Shown: positions 48,461 through 60,000 of the stretch, piece by piece
Position numbering within the stretch: position 1 is the first letter of the stretch
Layout: each line of letters starts with the position of its first letter
Origin: Sinonovacula constricta
Taxonomy: Eukaryota; Mollusca; Bivalvia; Cardiida; Solecurtidae
NCBI GenBank assembly: GCA_007844125.1
Contig: CM017561.1
Coordinates: forward strand, 25,029,479-25,093,478
Direction: 5' to 3'
DNA: 64,000 nt
Notes under the pieces: generated by a model
What the model saw: only the letters and a program-made list of their open reading frames with translations
The model's database searches: none
Told to the model about the DNA's origin: nothing
Position numbers and translations under genes: made by a program

Positions 48461-48632
48461 TTCTTGTACACTGGATAATTCCCATATTTAAAGATGGTAT
48501 TCATCAATGTGGACCAAAGTTATATTTTCTCAAATAACCAAAAAAGTCATTTTTTCCTTAAAAGGTCCTGCAAAAAAATTGTTCATTGATGCCCTTGATA
48601 TGTGAACAGCGAAGCATAAATAATTACGTGTT
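48461..48632 (+). repeat. Dispersed repeat R1, copy b
   Basis: Direct copy of 45124-45292 with few differences. Here R2 does not follow R1, so the two modules have been separated or rearranged. Confidence 0.85.
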
Positions 48633-48699
48633 ACGCTTCACAGTTGTTACTATTAAAACATGTTAAAAAGATAGGTGTTTGCTGAAACTATGCTGACTG

Positions 48700-49330
48700 T
48701 ACAGCATTCCCTCGCTTATTCCGTGCAGTTTACCCTTGAAGAATACAACTTTACTTGTAACAATATGGCGTTGCCAGCATTGTTTGCAAAACTCTTTTCA
48801 TAACTGAGGCGCAGTTGCAGTTGTCTTGTGTATTGGATGTACTTCTTTATTTGTGAATTACTTAGGACAAGAATAGTATCACTTATATTGATGATTGACT
48901 CATTTAATACATATAGATTTTACGACTTCCGTGTTTTGAGATTAGTTAATATACGCTTCCACTTATACAGGAAGTACATCGCTCGGATGTATCTGGTGCA
49001 GTAATACTTACTGAAATCACGATCGTTTTGTTCGCCGGAAGTCGGAAGGAGAATATGCCTATGTAGTTCGAACAAAGCATAAACACTGCCATCGCTTGTT
49101 AGCTGCTTGTCTGCTGCGCTTGGTAAATTGAAATTGGATGATTTAAAATTGAAGCCACCACAAATTGAAGTTTTACAGGCATCGTACTGTAGTTAGCTGT
49201 CACCCGAGCTGCCATCTTTGTTTTGAAGTCTGTCTCATAAGTAGAAATATTTAGAGAATTGGCGGAGGTGATCCGACTACCTACATACATCCGAGAGATG
49301 ATTCGTGAATTATCCGAGGTGTTCCGATTG
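48700..49330. promoter_or_regulatory. Promoter-like patch
   Basis: Less AT-rich than its surroundings. ETS-type CCGGAAGT at 49035-49042, with a second GGAAG nearby, and on the minus strand ACAAAGATGGCAGC at 49208-49221, a YY1-like start-site element overlapping an ATG. That ATG opens a short minus-strand frame (MAARVTANYSTMPVKLQF..., 49215 down to about 49100) with no recognised homology. Could be the first exon and promoter of an unrecognised gene. Confidence 0.35.
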
Positions 49331-49639
49331 AAAAAAAAGAGTCACAAAAAGCCGCTGCGATTTCCTGTTACTGCCCGCTACACTTTCGTCCCCTTAAAAA
49401 TGCATGCCATAAGAAGCCCCGTTCTGGATTGAACCAATGAACAGCTGTCAACCATACTACAAAAACTACACTTTTGCTGTTCACCACTCGCTCATATTTT
49501 TCTTAAACGATCATCCTTACTCTTTCTGATCTGTACATTGAAATGGGTAATACATAATATCTAATATCTAGTAATAAAATAAACTATCAGCATATGTACA
49601 GTATGTACAGTAGATAAAAGCCTCGGCAACTTTAAAATT

Positions 49640-49735
49640 CAAAATAAGAGAGTAGTTTGAAATAAAACAGGCCAAGCACTGATATATAATAAGAACAAAT
49701 AAAACAGCCCAAGCGCTGATATATAATACGATCAA
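49640..49735 (+). repeat. Short tandem duplication (~35 bp x2)
   Basis: AAATAAAACAGGCCAAGCAC and AAATAAAACAGCCCAAGCGC, each followed by TGATATATAATA, stand side by side. Confidence 0.75.
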
Positions 49736-50691
49736 TTAAATGATGTCATACAATGCCATGACGTCATATGCCAAATGTGTCAAAAATGAAATGCAAAATA
49801 TACGAATAAAATAATCAAATTTAGAAAAAAAAATACTACCAACAAATAAAATGTAGTATTCTTAAGAGTAAATAAGTTTGTCTGCCTTGGTCTGCAGGTA
49901 GATAAAATTTAAATATCTGTGAAAATTTTGATAGGACCTTTTCTTATTTACCTATTAAAAATAACATATCATAAAAAGCCGAGGATTTATCGGCAGTTGG
50001 CATATTTTATAATCAAGGTACAAAAAATCCCGATGTTATACATACTGTGCAATCTCACATAAAGAGCATGGAGACTGCTCAAGTTGTCCCACTAATATAG
50101 GGCACGACTGGAGAGATGAAGAGACAAGAAATCCAACAGTGACTGTCCAGTTATGGCTTTAAGTCACTGTTTTCATATAGTCTCAAAGACCTGTCCGGTC
50201 ATCGTGTAATTTAAAGGCAATGCAAGTTTTTGACTGTAAAAAGGGTCAATTGCAAGCAATGCAGTACACCGAATGATTCCCGGGTTGTAACCGTCAACAA
50301 AAAATTTTCTGATAAGTTTTGTAAAGCGGACAGAAAAGTTATTTATACCCTTGTTTTGTTTTTTTGTTTAACTTCTATAAAACATTTCCCTAAAATGCAG
50401 GATGGCTTATGTCTTTCTGTATAAGTGTTTTCATATTGCTATTATACTTAGAAGCAATAAAATCATTGCGGTGAAAGAATTTTGAAAACGCCTTTCTTTA
50501 TTTGTGAAAACGAAAGCCTTGCTGTAACAGTTAAGAAGAAATAAACCGGTTTATAGCAATAAAATCTTCTACTTTGATACAAACTCGTGCAAACCTTGTA
50601 AGTTGTGATATGTAAATACCAAAGAAAGTAGTACAAGGTGAATAATCGTCAAAGTATAGATATTTCACATTACTAAAATTGAAATCACTGA

Positions 50692-51300
50692 AAGCCAACA
50701 ATCTTACGAAATGTTTGCATTCTCTTATTTAGGAGTTATGTACTCAATCCAACCAACAATCTTATGAAATGTTGCCTTCACTTATTTATGAAGTATTTAT
50801 GAAGTATGTACTCAATCCAAGTCAACAATTTTATGCCATGTTTGCCTTCTTTTATTAACGAAGTATGTACTCAAGCCAAGCCAGCCATCTTATTAAATGT
50901 TTGCCTTCTCTTATTTATGAAGTATGTACTCAATCCAACCAACAATCTTATGAAATGTTTGCCTTCACTTATTTATGAAGTATGTACTTAATCCACGCCA
51001 ACAATCTTATGATATGTTTGCCTTCTTTTATTAATGAAGTATGTACTCAAGCCAAGCCAACCATCTTATTAAATGTTTGCCTTCTCTTATTTATGAAGTA
51101 TGTACTCAATCCAACCAACAATCTTATGAAATGTTTGCCTTCACTTATTTATGAAGTATGTACTTGATCCACGCCAACAATCTTATGATATGTTTGCCTT
51201 CTTTTATTAATGAAGTATGTACTCAAGCCAAGCCAACCATCTTATTAAATGTTTGCCTTCTCTTATTTATGAAGTATGTACTCAAGCCAAGCCAACCATC
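50692..51300 (+). repeat. 59-bp minisatellite, block 1
   Basis: Units of ATGTACTCAATCCAAGCCAA, CAATCTTATGAAATGTTTGC and CTTCTCTTATTTATGAAGT (59 bp). Here they form a higher-order repeat of three units, 59+59+58 = 176 bp, repeated about three times (starts 50806, 50982, 51158). Confidence 0.93.
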
Positions 51301-51943
51301 TTTTTTTTATTCATCTTTTATGTACAATGCATTTACAGACATCTACATGTAACATTATAGACATGTCAAAATACTATGAAAAAAGGCGATTGATATCAAA
51401 AGTAGACAGTCATGAAAAAAACCATTTTGAAAGTCAGTAAACGCAAGTACGATTTTCTGGATATTTAGAAAGAAAGAAAAGGGCATCGTCACGAACGTAT
51501 CTTGTGACAGAGCAAAGTAAGTGTGTCTTAAACATATACTGTATCTGGAATGTAGCATATGAATTTTTTTTATCAAAATAGTTAACTCAAGCGTATAAAA
51601 TCCCGCCATACCTTTGTAAATGTATCTAGCTTAACCGACTGGATAGCGACAAATATTTCAGTAACAATCAATGATTTAACATGGTTCTGAAATGCATTTA
51701 AATTCAGAAAAACTCCCATAATTTAACACCTATAAATACAGTATTTTAACAAAAGAATGATGTTGTTACAAGGTATGTTTAATTGCGGACAGCCGAAGAG
51801 GAAGGTCTTTTTGGAGAGCTCAAAATTTAAGTTAGGTATACTGCTCATTAGCCATCAATGAACTTCCATTACAAAATGCTTAACAATATTACAGTCCCAA
51901 AACAAGTGATATAATGTTTCCGAAGAATTATTACAGAATAGTG
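51301..51943 (-). mobile_element. LINE fragment with zf-RVT-type 3' end, reverse orientation
   Basis: On the minus strand, 51936 down to 51582 reads TLFCNNSSETLYHLFWDC, then FELSKKTFLFGCP, IILLLKYCIYRC and LNAFQNHVKSLIVTE up to a stop. This is the C-terminal C..C/H..C region of L1-like LINEs. Two in-frame stops make it dead. A poly(T) at 51301 is its poly(A) tail. It interrupts the 59-bp minisatellite. Confidence 0.75.
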
Positions 51944-52590
51944 TCTCTTATTTATGAAGCATGTACTCAATCCAAGCCAACAATCTTATAAAATGTTTGA
52001 CTTCTCTTATTTATGAAGCATGTACTCAATCCAAGCCAACAATCTTATGAAATGTTTGCCTTCTCTTATTTATGAAGCATGTACTTAATCCAAGCCAACA
52101 ATCTTATGAAATGTTTGCCTTCTCTTATTTATGAAGCATGTACTCAATACAAGCCAACAATCTTATGAAATGTTTGCCTTCTCTTATTTATGAAGCATGT
52201 ACTTAATCCAAGCCAACAATCTTATAAAATGTTTGACTTCTCTTATTTATGAAGCATGTACTCAATCCAAGCCAACAATCTTATAAAATGTTTGACTTCT
52301 CTTATTTATGAAGCATGTACTTAATCCAAGCCAACAATCTTATAAAATGTTTGACTTCTCTTATTTATGAAGCATGTACTCAATCCAAGCCAACAATCTT
52401 ATAAAATGTTTGACTTCTCTTATTTATGAAGCATGTACTCAATCCAAGCCAACAATCTTATAAAATGTTTGCCTTCTCTTATTTATGAAGCATGTACTTA
52501 ATCCAAGCCAACAATCTTATGAAATGTTTGCCTTCTCTTATTTATGAAGCATGTACTCAATACAAGCCAACAATCTTGTGACATGTTTGC
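51944..52590 (+). repeat. 59-bp minisatellite, block 2
   Basis: Eleven units with the GAAGCATGTACT variant, more homogeneous than block 1. Unit forms GAAATGTTTGCC and AAAATGTTTGAC alternate in runs. Confidence 0.93.
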
Positions 52591-53225
52591 CTCCCACGCA
52601 CTGATTTTAAACCACTTATTTTCCGACATATTTTAACCAAGTGGCAAACAAGTTGGGACAGTATTGTTTGTAACAAATTACACGTAATTAAACCTAACGT
52701 CGGTGCCAATGTCTCTGCTTGCAGAGAAAGTCGACGAGAAGACGTAGCTCTTACCCGCTATCGCATTGGACATACTAGGTTAACTCATTCATATCTTTTT
52801 AAAAGAGAAGTTCAGCCTGAATGTGTTCCTTGCCAGGAACCACTGACAGACAGCCATATTTTATTACAGTGTATCGACACAGACCACATACGGTCGAAGT
52901 ATTTTAATGTCCATAACATGTTCGAACTATTTAGGACAGTGTCGGATTCTAAACTTGTTTGCTTCTTGAACGAGATTGGTATTCTTAATAAGTTATAATT
53001 TTTTAAACTGTTTATTAACCAATCGTCATACTTTTTAAACCGTTTTATGTGTTGACCTGTTTACAATTATAATTTATTTTTTTACCTGATAGTTTTTATA
53101 TTTTTCTATATTTTACATGCGTAGTTTGATTTTAACCTGATTACGCTCTATTCACATTTAACTTTGTATTCGGCGCCGTATGACCTGTTAAGTGTCGGTG
53201 TGCCGTAAAACCCAAATAAACAAAA
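52591..53225 (+). mobile_element. I-clade-like LINE 3' end inserted in the minisatellite
   Basis: The frame ending TAA at 52996-52998 encodes WQTSWDSIVCNKLHVIKP, then SRREDVALTRYRIGHTRLTH and CVPCQEPLTDSHILLQC, the region after RNase H with a CxxC..H....C knuckle. This is typical of I/Nimb-type LINEs. The 3' UTR ends GTGTGCCGTAAAACCCAAAT. GTTTGCCT occurs at both edges as a probable target duplication. Confidence 0.85.
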
Positions 53226-53556
53226 GACACGTTTGCCTTCTCTTATTTATTAAGTATGTACTCAATCCAAGCCAACAATATTATGAAATGTTTGCCTTCT
53301 CTTATTCATGAAGTATATACTCAATACAAGCCAACAATCTTATGCAATGTTTGACTTCTCTTATTTAGGAAGTATGTACTCAATCCAAGCCAACAATATT
53401 ATGAAATGTTTGCCTTCTCTTATTTATGAAGTATGTACTCAATCCAAGCCAGCAATCTTATGAAATTGTTGCCTTCTCTTATTTAGGAAGTATGTACTCA
53501 ATCCAAGCTTACAATCTTATGAAATGTTTACCTTCTCTTATTTATGAAGTATATGA
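53226..53556 (+). repeat. 59-bp minisatellite, block 3
   Basis: About five and a half units resume after the LINE, with GAAGTATGTACT and TTAGGAAGTATG variants. Confidence 0.92.
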
Positions 53557-53656
53557 TATAGATGGTGTCTTAAGGTAAATATTTGCTTTGGAAATAATAC
53601 TTTTGAAATTAACTGGCGGATTTCTTTAAAAATGGCCGCCTTCTAATTTTTTTCAG

Positions 53657-54126
53657 GATTTTTATTGTATCCCCTACCAGTTTATATTGGGCTATTTTAT
53701 TTCTTCGTTGAGATCTATATACAACAATCACAAAGTAGGGAAATATTGCAAGAAGTGTTTAAAATGTACGACTACTTTTTGCTACATGAGGTAAAAACCG
53801 ACATTATAAACGCATTCGACATGATACGAACTAAGACAATACACGTGTGTTACGATGTTGGATACAAATAAGTAAAAATGCTATTTTCAGAAACCGCGTT
53901 GACCTTACAGTACCGATGAGTGTATTGTAGCCCTATTTTGAGGTGAAAACTTGCGTTTAACTATAAAGGGCTAATGTGGATAATCAATGCATTGTTTAAA
54001 ATAAGACATTTTGATTATTTGATATTTCTAATTGGCAACTTAACTTTCTTTAAATGTGCAGGAGCTACTTTACGATGTAGGAAGACCGAAGCACGAACCG
54101 AGAATCCCAGTGTGTAAAATGAACTA
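53657..54126 (+). CDS. Candidate last two exons of an unknown gene
   Basis: Exon 53657-53790 lies between TTTTTTTCAG and a GTAAAA donor and encodes LLYPLPVYIGLFYFFVEIYI, a hydrophobic helix, then QQSQSREILQEVFKMYDYF. Exon 54061 onward follows ATGTGCAG, is in the same phase and encodes ELLYDVGRPKHEPRIPVCKM plus a TAA. No homology recognised and no upstream exon found, so this may be chance. Confidence 0.2.
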
Positions 54127-54709
54127 AGTAAAATGCATTCTGAAACTATTTATTCACACTCAAGTATCAAGACGTGGCTGAGGATTACCTCCCATAATGC
54201 TTTATATATAGTCTTCTACTCCCCCACCCCAACCCTCCCCCTATATTTACCGTTTATGAGATCATTCAAGAAAACAAATCAACTGCTAAATAACTAAATT
54301 CGCATGCCTTTGGCCTTGAGTAAAATGATTTTGTTACTTATCAAAAGTCCTTCGTGAAATCTTGGTTCTATTGATGCCTTTTCATTTAGATGCATACATT
54401 ATTTTAATTATTGTTTACCCATTTGTAAATTGAGGTCTTATCGTTTACTTATTTAAAGTCTTTGTTATTTATTCTTATTACTGTGGCCTTATCTATTTTG
54501 CTTTCTATAGCGACTTTCTAAGGCGACTTTCTATAAACACCGTTTTGTATGCGTATATAGACCATGAATTGATTGCTTGGTTGATCATGAACGAAGAAAA
54601 AAGAAGAAAAGTTCAAACCTAGTCACGGTCTTAGCTACGACAGGTATGTGAGCACTGTACTATAATGCGGTATAGGTTCAATTTCGGGTGAGTGTGAGAC
54701 TGGAGTGAA

Positions 54710-54732
54710 GGAGAGAGAGAGACAGAGAGATG

Positions 54733-54818
<86 letters not shown>
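54710..54818 (+). repeat. (GA)n microsatellite
   Basis: Long GA tract with a few interruptions at its left end. The minus-strand Leu/Ser ORF across it is an artefact. Confidence 0.95.
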
Positions 54819-54822
<4 letters not shown>

Positions 54823-55914
54823 GATATGTCAATAAAAAAATCACGGTTTTTATTTAAATGATATGGATTGTTATCGTTTTAATGATAATAGTTTATTGTA
54901 CATTTATCCGTTATGTACTTGGATTTTCAATACCACATTTTGAAAGCACAGCTTTCCTCAGAATGTGGGCATAAAAGCATAAAAGAGAGAAAAAATATTA
55001 CTTGGAACCAGAACAAGAATCATAATATATAGTTCCCACGTCAGTGAAGATCCCTTATCTTGGAAGCCAAGGGATTTTCCGATGAATTATATAGAAGCGT
55101 AAATTTTGTGGTCCAACTTTTTAAAAGCTATACACCATTGGAAAGCTCTTAAAATTTATATTTTTGAAAAACACTGTTTTTAAAATTGATAAATGCACGA
55201 AGAAGTAATACGCAGAAATAAATAAAATTATTGTCTTATCCTTAAACAACTTGAACAGTGTATCTTTTTTGTTGTATTTATTTTACCTTTTAAACTATCA
55301 AAATATAGTTTGGATATTTGAAATACTTCATAAAAGCTGTTAAATTTGCTATGAATTCAGTAAAATAGACTGGAAAAAAACACACAGTGGTGAGTTTTAT
55401 ACAACTCATATTTCCAGATTTCGGCCTGCATAAGCTTCTGCCTTCAAATATGGCTTAAACTGTAGTATCGTTGTTTGGGAACTATTTATAATCAACAGCT
55501 TCTTATACATTGCTACCACCAGATCTCCTGTCAATTACAGCTGAAAAGATTTAACCATTTATTGAAACCTCCAAACTGTTCATACAATAAAATCTATTTA
55601 CCGAACTTGTAATTTACCGAAACCTCAAGTACCCGAACTTTCAGCTCTTTGATCGTAAAAAATAAATAAAATATTAATGCTAAGGGACATAACTCTAGTT
55701 GACCGAAAACAGACCGAGGCCAGAGGTTCAGGTAATGTTATGTTTATTGAAAGTTTTGTTTACTGCGTATTCTTTGCATAAAATATTTGTCATAATCACA
55801 TTGTGTATTGGGAATAGGCTGCTTTATTGTTTTGCAGTTTATTGAAACAGTAAAGTCTACATAAAATAAAATAATAATGTGTACATAAAATAATGTGGAA
55901 GGTATAACGAGTTA

Positions 55915-55995
55915 CAGTCAATCCGGCCACAAGTCAACCCGGCCACAAAAAAGTCAATCTTGCCACACTCCCTTAAAAATCGGCCAAACCGGCTA
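55915..55995 (+). repeat. Short tandem motif AGTCAA(N)CCGGCCACAA
   Basis: Three to four imperfect ~16-bp units (AGTCAATCCGGCCACA, AGTCAACCCGGCCACA, AGTCAATCTTGCCACA). Confidence 0.7.
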
Positions 55996-56394
55996 CACAT
56001 TTATGTTTATGCATTTTATTAACATTATAATTGTTGTTAGAATGCTTTTTTTTGTTAATATTTAACATATTATTTTGTGATTGTGTAATTACTGTTCTGT
56101 CAATTTACCAGCAAGAGGCCTGGCTCAGTATTTCAAGTAGCTCATCAGTGGCGAACACCAAATGTCATTTCTCATCTACATCTACCTCTGTCCTGTAGAA
56201 TCTATCTGCCATGGAGCATTCATCAAGCTGCAATAAACATGAACATTGTGCAAGAAAAGAAATTAAAAAAAACAATTACAATTTTGACATGATATAAACA
56301 ACCATATATAAATTATTTTTACCTGACAGCATTAAGCGAAATATGGTTTATTGGTGTCTTACATTAATGTGAAAAATGGAACATAACACCACAC

Positions 56395-56610
56395 TCATCA
56401 TTACAAACTTTTCCATCAGAGCCACACTGCACACTTTGTTATTTTGAAACAAAGAAAAGCACATGAGCTCTAACTTTTGTGATCAAGTTATATATCATCA
56501 TCCAGGTAATTGGTATCTGTTTGAAGCACATAGCCCCCAACATGCCTTTTATGGATTTGGAAAGAAAGGACATTTGGAGTGATTTTACTGTCTGACAATT
56601 AAGGTTGTGT
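56395..56610 (+). repeat. Dispersed repeat R2, copy c
   Basis: Diverged copy of 45293-45505 and 47365-47575: CAGAGCCACACTGCACA, AACAAAGAAAAGCACATGA, GGACATTTGGAGTGATTT. Confidence 0.6.
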
Positions 56611-57053
56611 TTAATATCATCTTTGATTAGACTACAGTATTAGTTTATATACAGCAGACATTATGCCATGTTACCCAAAACAGGGGTAAGGTATTGTATT
56701 TGATATACCGTATTTCTCCAGACATAAGTAAACCTCGCTCTAAGTCGAGAAGGTTCTTTAAATATAAAATTGTGCTTGCTGCTCACTGTCAGCTATTCTT
56801 TCCTGGTAAGCGGTTCTTTAAATGGCTTTAAATTTAAATGTTATCAGCTGTCACATGACTTCAGCACCTAACAGTTAGCTTGATTGGTTGTCTATTTCAT
56901 TAATTGATTACTGATAAGTGGTCATCAAGACATTGTCTACCCTCACTGGCATTCAGGAAGCCAAAAATAAGCAGTGATTACGAGGCTCGCATACATTTCT
57001 CTTTGTTCTGCTTGACATAATTATCCATTGGTAAACTTTCAACTTCATTCTGC

Positions 57054-57089
57054 CAGAAACACCAAGCTGTAATTAACTTGGTGTTTCTG
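57054..57089. other. Perfect 13-bp hairpin
   Basis: CAGAAACACCAAG and CTTGGTGTTTCTG flank a 10-nt AT-rich loop. The stem does not extend further, so it is short for a microRNA precursor. Confidence 0.6.
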
Positions 57090-57730
57090 TGTAGACTTGC
57101 CTCATTACAAGTTAACATGACTGATCTTAAAACCACTGAGATCAATTGTTGTTAAGGTGATATCTGTGCAGCAGTTTGACAGTGAGGGTGTGAATGTTGT
57201 GTTGTTATAAGCAGCTACCGATTACACGTTTTACCGATTAGGTTTTTGTTAATCCGCTCTTAAGTCAAATTGGCTTTTGAATACAATTTAAGGATATCTT
57301 TATATCAACTTGTGGGCGAGTAAATATGTTAGGCAAACTGTAGCTTACCACCTTTAAGCCACATTTATATTTAAAATGAATTAACTCTCTGAAAAATAAA
57401 ATATAAACTTTTAGTAAAATAATGATATTCTAACATTAAAGCTTATAATGGCATATCTATTGACATGGGAAACAATTATAAGACATTTGTAAGTTGTGGA
57501 GACTTTAGAATAATAGGTGTCATAATTTATCATCAGTTCATGCCTCCCCATTCTGAAACTTCAACCATGGCATAGATATGAGATGCATTGTCATTTTCTT
57601 CTAAATGTAAATCATGCCTAATACATTTGTTTTCTTTAGAGTCTTCCTAGACAGTGTATGGGGTCTGTCAATAGAAATGCTGTGAGTTGGAACTGACATC
57701 CTCCTTGTCCTGAGTTACAACTGTCCATAG

Positions 57731-57830
57731 ATGATGCGAGTCCCGCAGCTGTTCCTTCTGGTCCTGGGAGCCAGTGTGTCCATCTTCGTTGTGCTGTCAC
57801 ACCTTTCCACTGGAGGCCCCTCACTCAACA
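57731..57830 (+). CDS. Sulfotransferase exon 1 (signal anchor)
   Basis: MMRVPQLFLLVLGASVSIFV then VLSHLSTGGPSLN. Donor GTATGT, phase 1. The anchor is encoded separately from the catalytic domain. Confidence 0.85.
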
Positions 57831-59806
57831 GTATGTACTTTATTTGTTTGATTTTATAACTATTGAAACTGCTATATTGAAAACTCTACTAAAGACACAA
57901 TAACCTTTTTGTTATTCTAGCTATTGTTTAAGGAAAGTAGCAAAAGGAGACGCCAGGCAAAAGAGGAGTTAAAAAAAACATTGATGCCGTCAAAGTGTCT
58001 TCTTGAACCCCTCCATTCTGGGATTAATGTCAAATGTACCTCAGGTCGGCTGGAAGAACTCTTTAAAGTTTTCACTCAGACAAACTCATCCTGACTTGAT
58101 TTGAGATTGTTTAAGATTAGTTATGGTACATTGCCAATAAATTAATATACAGCATAATTAAAAGTAATTATTATTACTTTCTCTAAAGGATGGATTATTG
58201 TTTATGCAGAAGTTGATAATGGGGCTAGCAGATTTAAACACACAAACATTCAATTCTGGTTAATACAAACTTGTAGCCTTTGTTCATATATATATAAAGT
58301 GTGCTGAATCATAGACCTAATTGGATTGTGTGTAGCTTCAAGAGATTTAAGTGGATTGGCCCTTGTTGTATTAAATAGTATATGTAGTCAAGTTAAAACA
58401 AGATAAGTGTAGGAACAAGTCAGTTATTGTAATGATCTGCATCAAGTTATACTGAATAATAGAGAGATGGTAGAGCTATACATATGGGACTGTGTTGATA
58501 CTGAGTACTTAATCAGTGTCAAGTACTGAAATGAAATTGAAAGTGAAATTGTTTAATTAACAATCTAGGAATGCGGATCCAGTCCAGGTACCAAGGACCA
58601 CCTTTTCTGAAGGACAGACTGTCTGATGTCTCTGAGGAGAACAGTTCTGCACAGGAGAAATGGGTGAGAATAAGCCCTTAACATATAAACATTCAAAATA
58701 TTCATTTAGAAATGCAATTCACTCCAAGAAAACATTCAATAAAAAAGAGGTCTCCTAAAAGGCAGTATATGCACTTAAACTTTATTGCCAATTAACTTAA
58801 ATCACCAATTAAGTGAGTGTCTGATATGATACCACACCCATACACCTTAACCCATTTGTGCTACCAGATCCTGCAGCCCATGTATTGTCCTCATGTTAAA
58901 TATTTGCTGTCCTCAGCAATATTATATAATACTTCTCTAATACAGGGAGACAGCCAAGCGGACAGAGTTGCCAGTCTACAAAAGCAGTGCCAACTTTTGG
59001 AGAACCTAGGATACAAATTCCATGATGTAAAAAAATCCCAGTTGGACCACATTATAGTCAATGACAAGTACAAGGTGATGTACTGCTATGTTCCTAAGAT
59101 TGCCTGCACGAACTTGAAGCGAATCTTTCTACTGCTGACAGGGAATATGAACACCACGGATCCATTAAAACTGGTGTCATCTGACGTCCACTCATATCTG
59201 GACTCTTACCTGAACTACCTGAGCAGCTACTCCACCAGTGATATCCTTTACAGAATACAGAACTACAGAAAGGTGGTGTTTGTCAGAGAACCACTAGAGC
59301 GAGTCTTGTCAGCGTTTCGGAATAAGTTTGTGCAGAGAGGAAACGCTTACTTCAAGGACAGATTCGGGAGGATAATCATAAAGCGGTTTAGACCTAATGC
59401 CACATCTGAAGCTCTGGCTAAAGGCAACGATGTCAAGTTTCCTGAGTTTGTGAGTTACCTGCTGGATCCCCGTACCAAAGAGCATGGCCTCAATGAACAC
59501 TGGGCACCGATCAGTGATCTTTGCCTACCGTGTCATCTCAAGTATGACTTCATAGGCAAATATGAAAGTATTGATGAAGATGTGGATAAACTGCTTAAAC
59601 ATCTCTCAGTTGATGACATAATTCAGTTTCCTAAGAGAGGAGACTCGTACAAGACTTTGAAAACAGAAGATATGCTAGGTAAATTCTATAAGAATATATC
59701 TGCTAGTCAGTTTATAGAAGTACAGAAAGTCTATGCTGAAGATTTACAACTGTTTTCCTATGACACTCCGTACAGTTTAAAGAATCTTTTTAATCTCAGG
59801 GACTAA
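57731..59806 (+). CDS. Golgi carbohydrate sulfotransferase, CHST8-14 family (3 exons)
   Basis: Type II membrane enzyme that moves sulfate from PAPS to a glycan, most likely GalNAc of chondroitin/dermatan or a related chain, in the Golgi lumen. Exons 57731-57830, 58569-58663 and 58946-59806 join in frame to 351 aa (human CHST11: 352). Residues 4-24 (VPQLFLLVLGASVSIFVVLS) form the signal anchor. The 5'-PAPS loop YVPKIACTNLKRI is at 113-125, the 3'-phosphate motif VFVREPLERVLSAFRNKF at 176-193, and NEHWAPISDLCLPC plus YDFIGKYE at about 248-272, all family hallmarks. N-glycosylation sequons are present. The start was chosen at the first of two ATGs directly upstream of the anchor. Substrate specificity cannot be read from sequence; CHST11- or CHST14-like is my best guess. 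Confidence 0.92.
58569..58663 (+). CDS. Sulfotransferase exon 2 (stem)
   Basis: RMRIQSRYQGPPFLKDRLSD through SSAQEKW, a hydrophilic stem region. Acceptor ATCTAG, donor GTGAGA, phase 1 in and 0 out. Confidence 0.8.
58946..59806 (+). CDS. Sulfotransferase exon 3 (catalytic domain)
   Basis: Starts GDSQADRVASLQKQC after acceptor AATACAG and runs to the TAA at 59804-59806. It holds both PAPS-binding motifs in one large exon. The open frame extends leftward to 58817 only by chance read-through of the intron. Confidence 0.93.
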   Translation, partial: GDSQADRVASLQKQCQLLENLGYKFHDVKKSQLDHIIVNDKYKVMYCYVPKIACTNLKRIFLLLTGNMNTTDPLKLVSSDVHSYLDSYLNYLSSYSTSDILYRIQNYRKVVFVREPLERVLSAFRNKFVQRGNAYFKDRFGRIIIKRFRPNATSEALAKGNDVKFPEFVSYLLDPRTKEHGLNEHWAPISDLCLPCHLKYDFIGKYESIDEDVDKLLKHLSVDDIIQFPKRGDSYKTLKTEDMLGKFYKNISASQFIEVQKVYAEDLQLFSYDTPYSLKNLFNLRD

Positions 59807-60000
59807 GCTCAGAGGGCCATTTAAAAGGGATTGAACTTGCACTTTTTGCGTGCATTCAGTCCATACATTTTAATTAGACCATCTAGCTTCAATTAAAAAA
59901 ATCTAATGGAATTTAAATTAACAGATATCAGAATCTAAAAATTAGCACTTAGGTCAGATTAGTTATTAAAACTTTGAATAAATTCCTAAAATATGTTTCT
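59807..60000 (+). other. Sulfotransferase 3' UTR (minimum)
   Basis: The first AATAAA after the stop is at 59977-59982. Longer forms are possible. Confidence 0.5.

Noticed and set aside
50806..51352. Three similar 61-64-codon ORFs in a row
   Set aside because: They recur exactly with the 176-bp higher-order repeat of the minisatellite; no independent support.
54635..54844. Leu/Ser-rich minus-strand ORF
   Set aside because: Translation of a (GA)n microsatellite.
58817..58945. Start of the sulfotransferase at 58817
   Set aside because: This part is intronic read-through before a good acceptor; a proper signal-anchor exon and stem exon are found upstream in matching phase.
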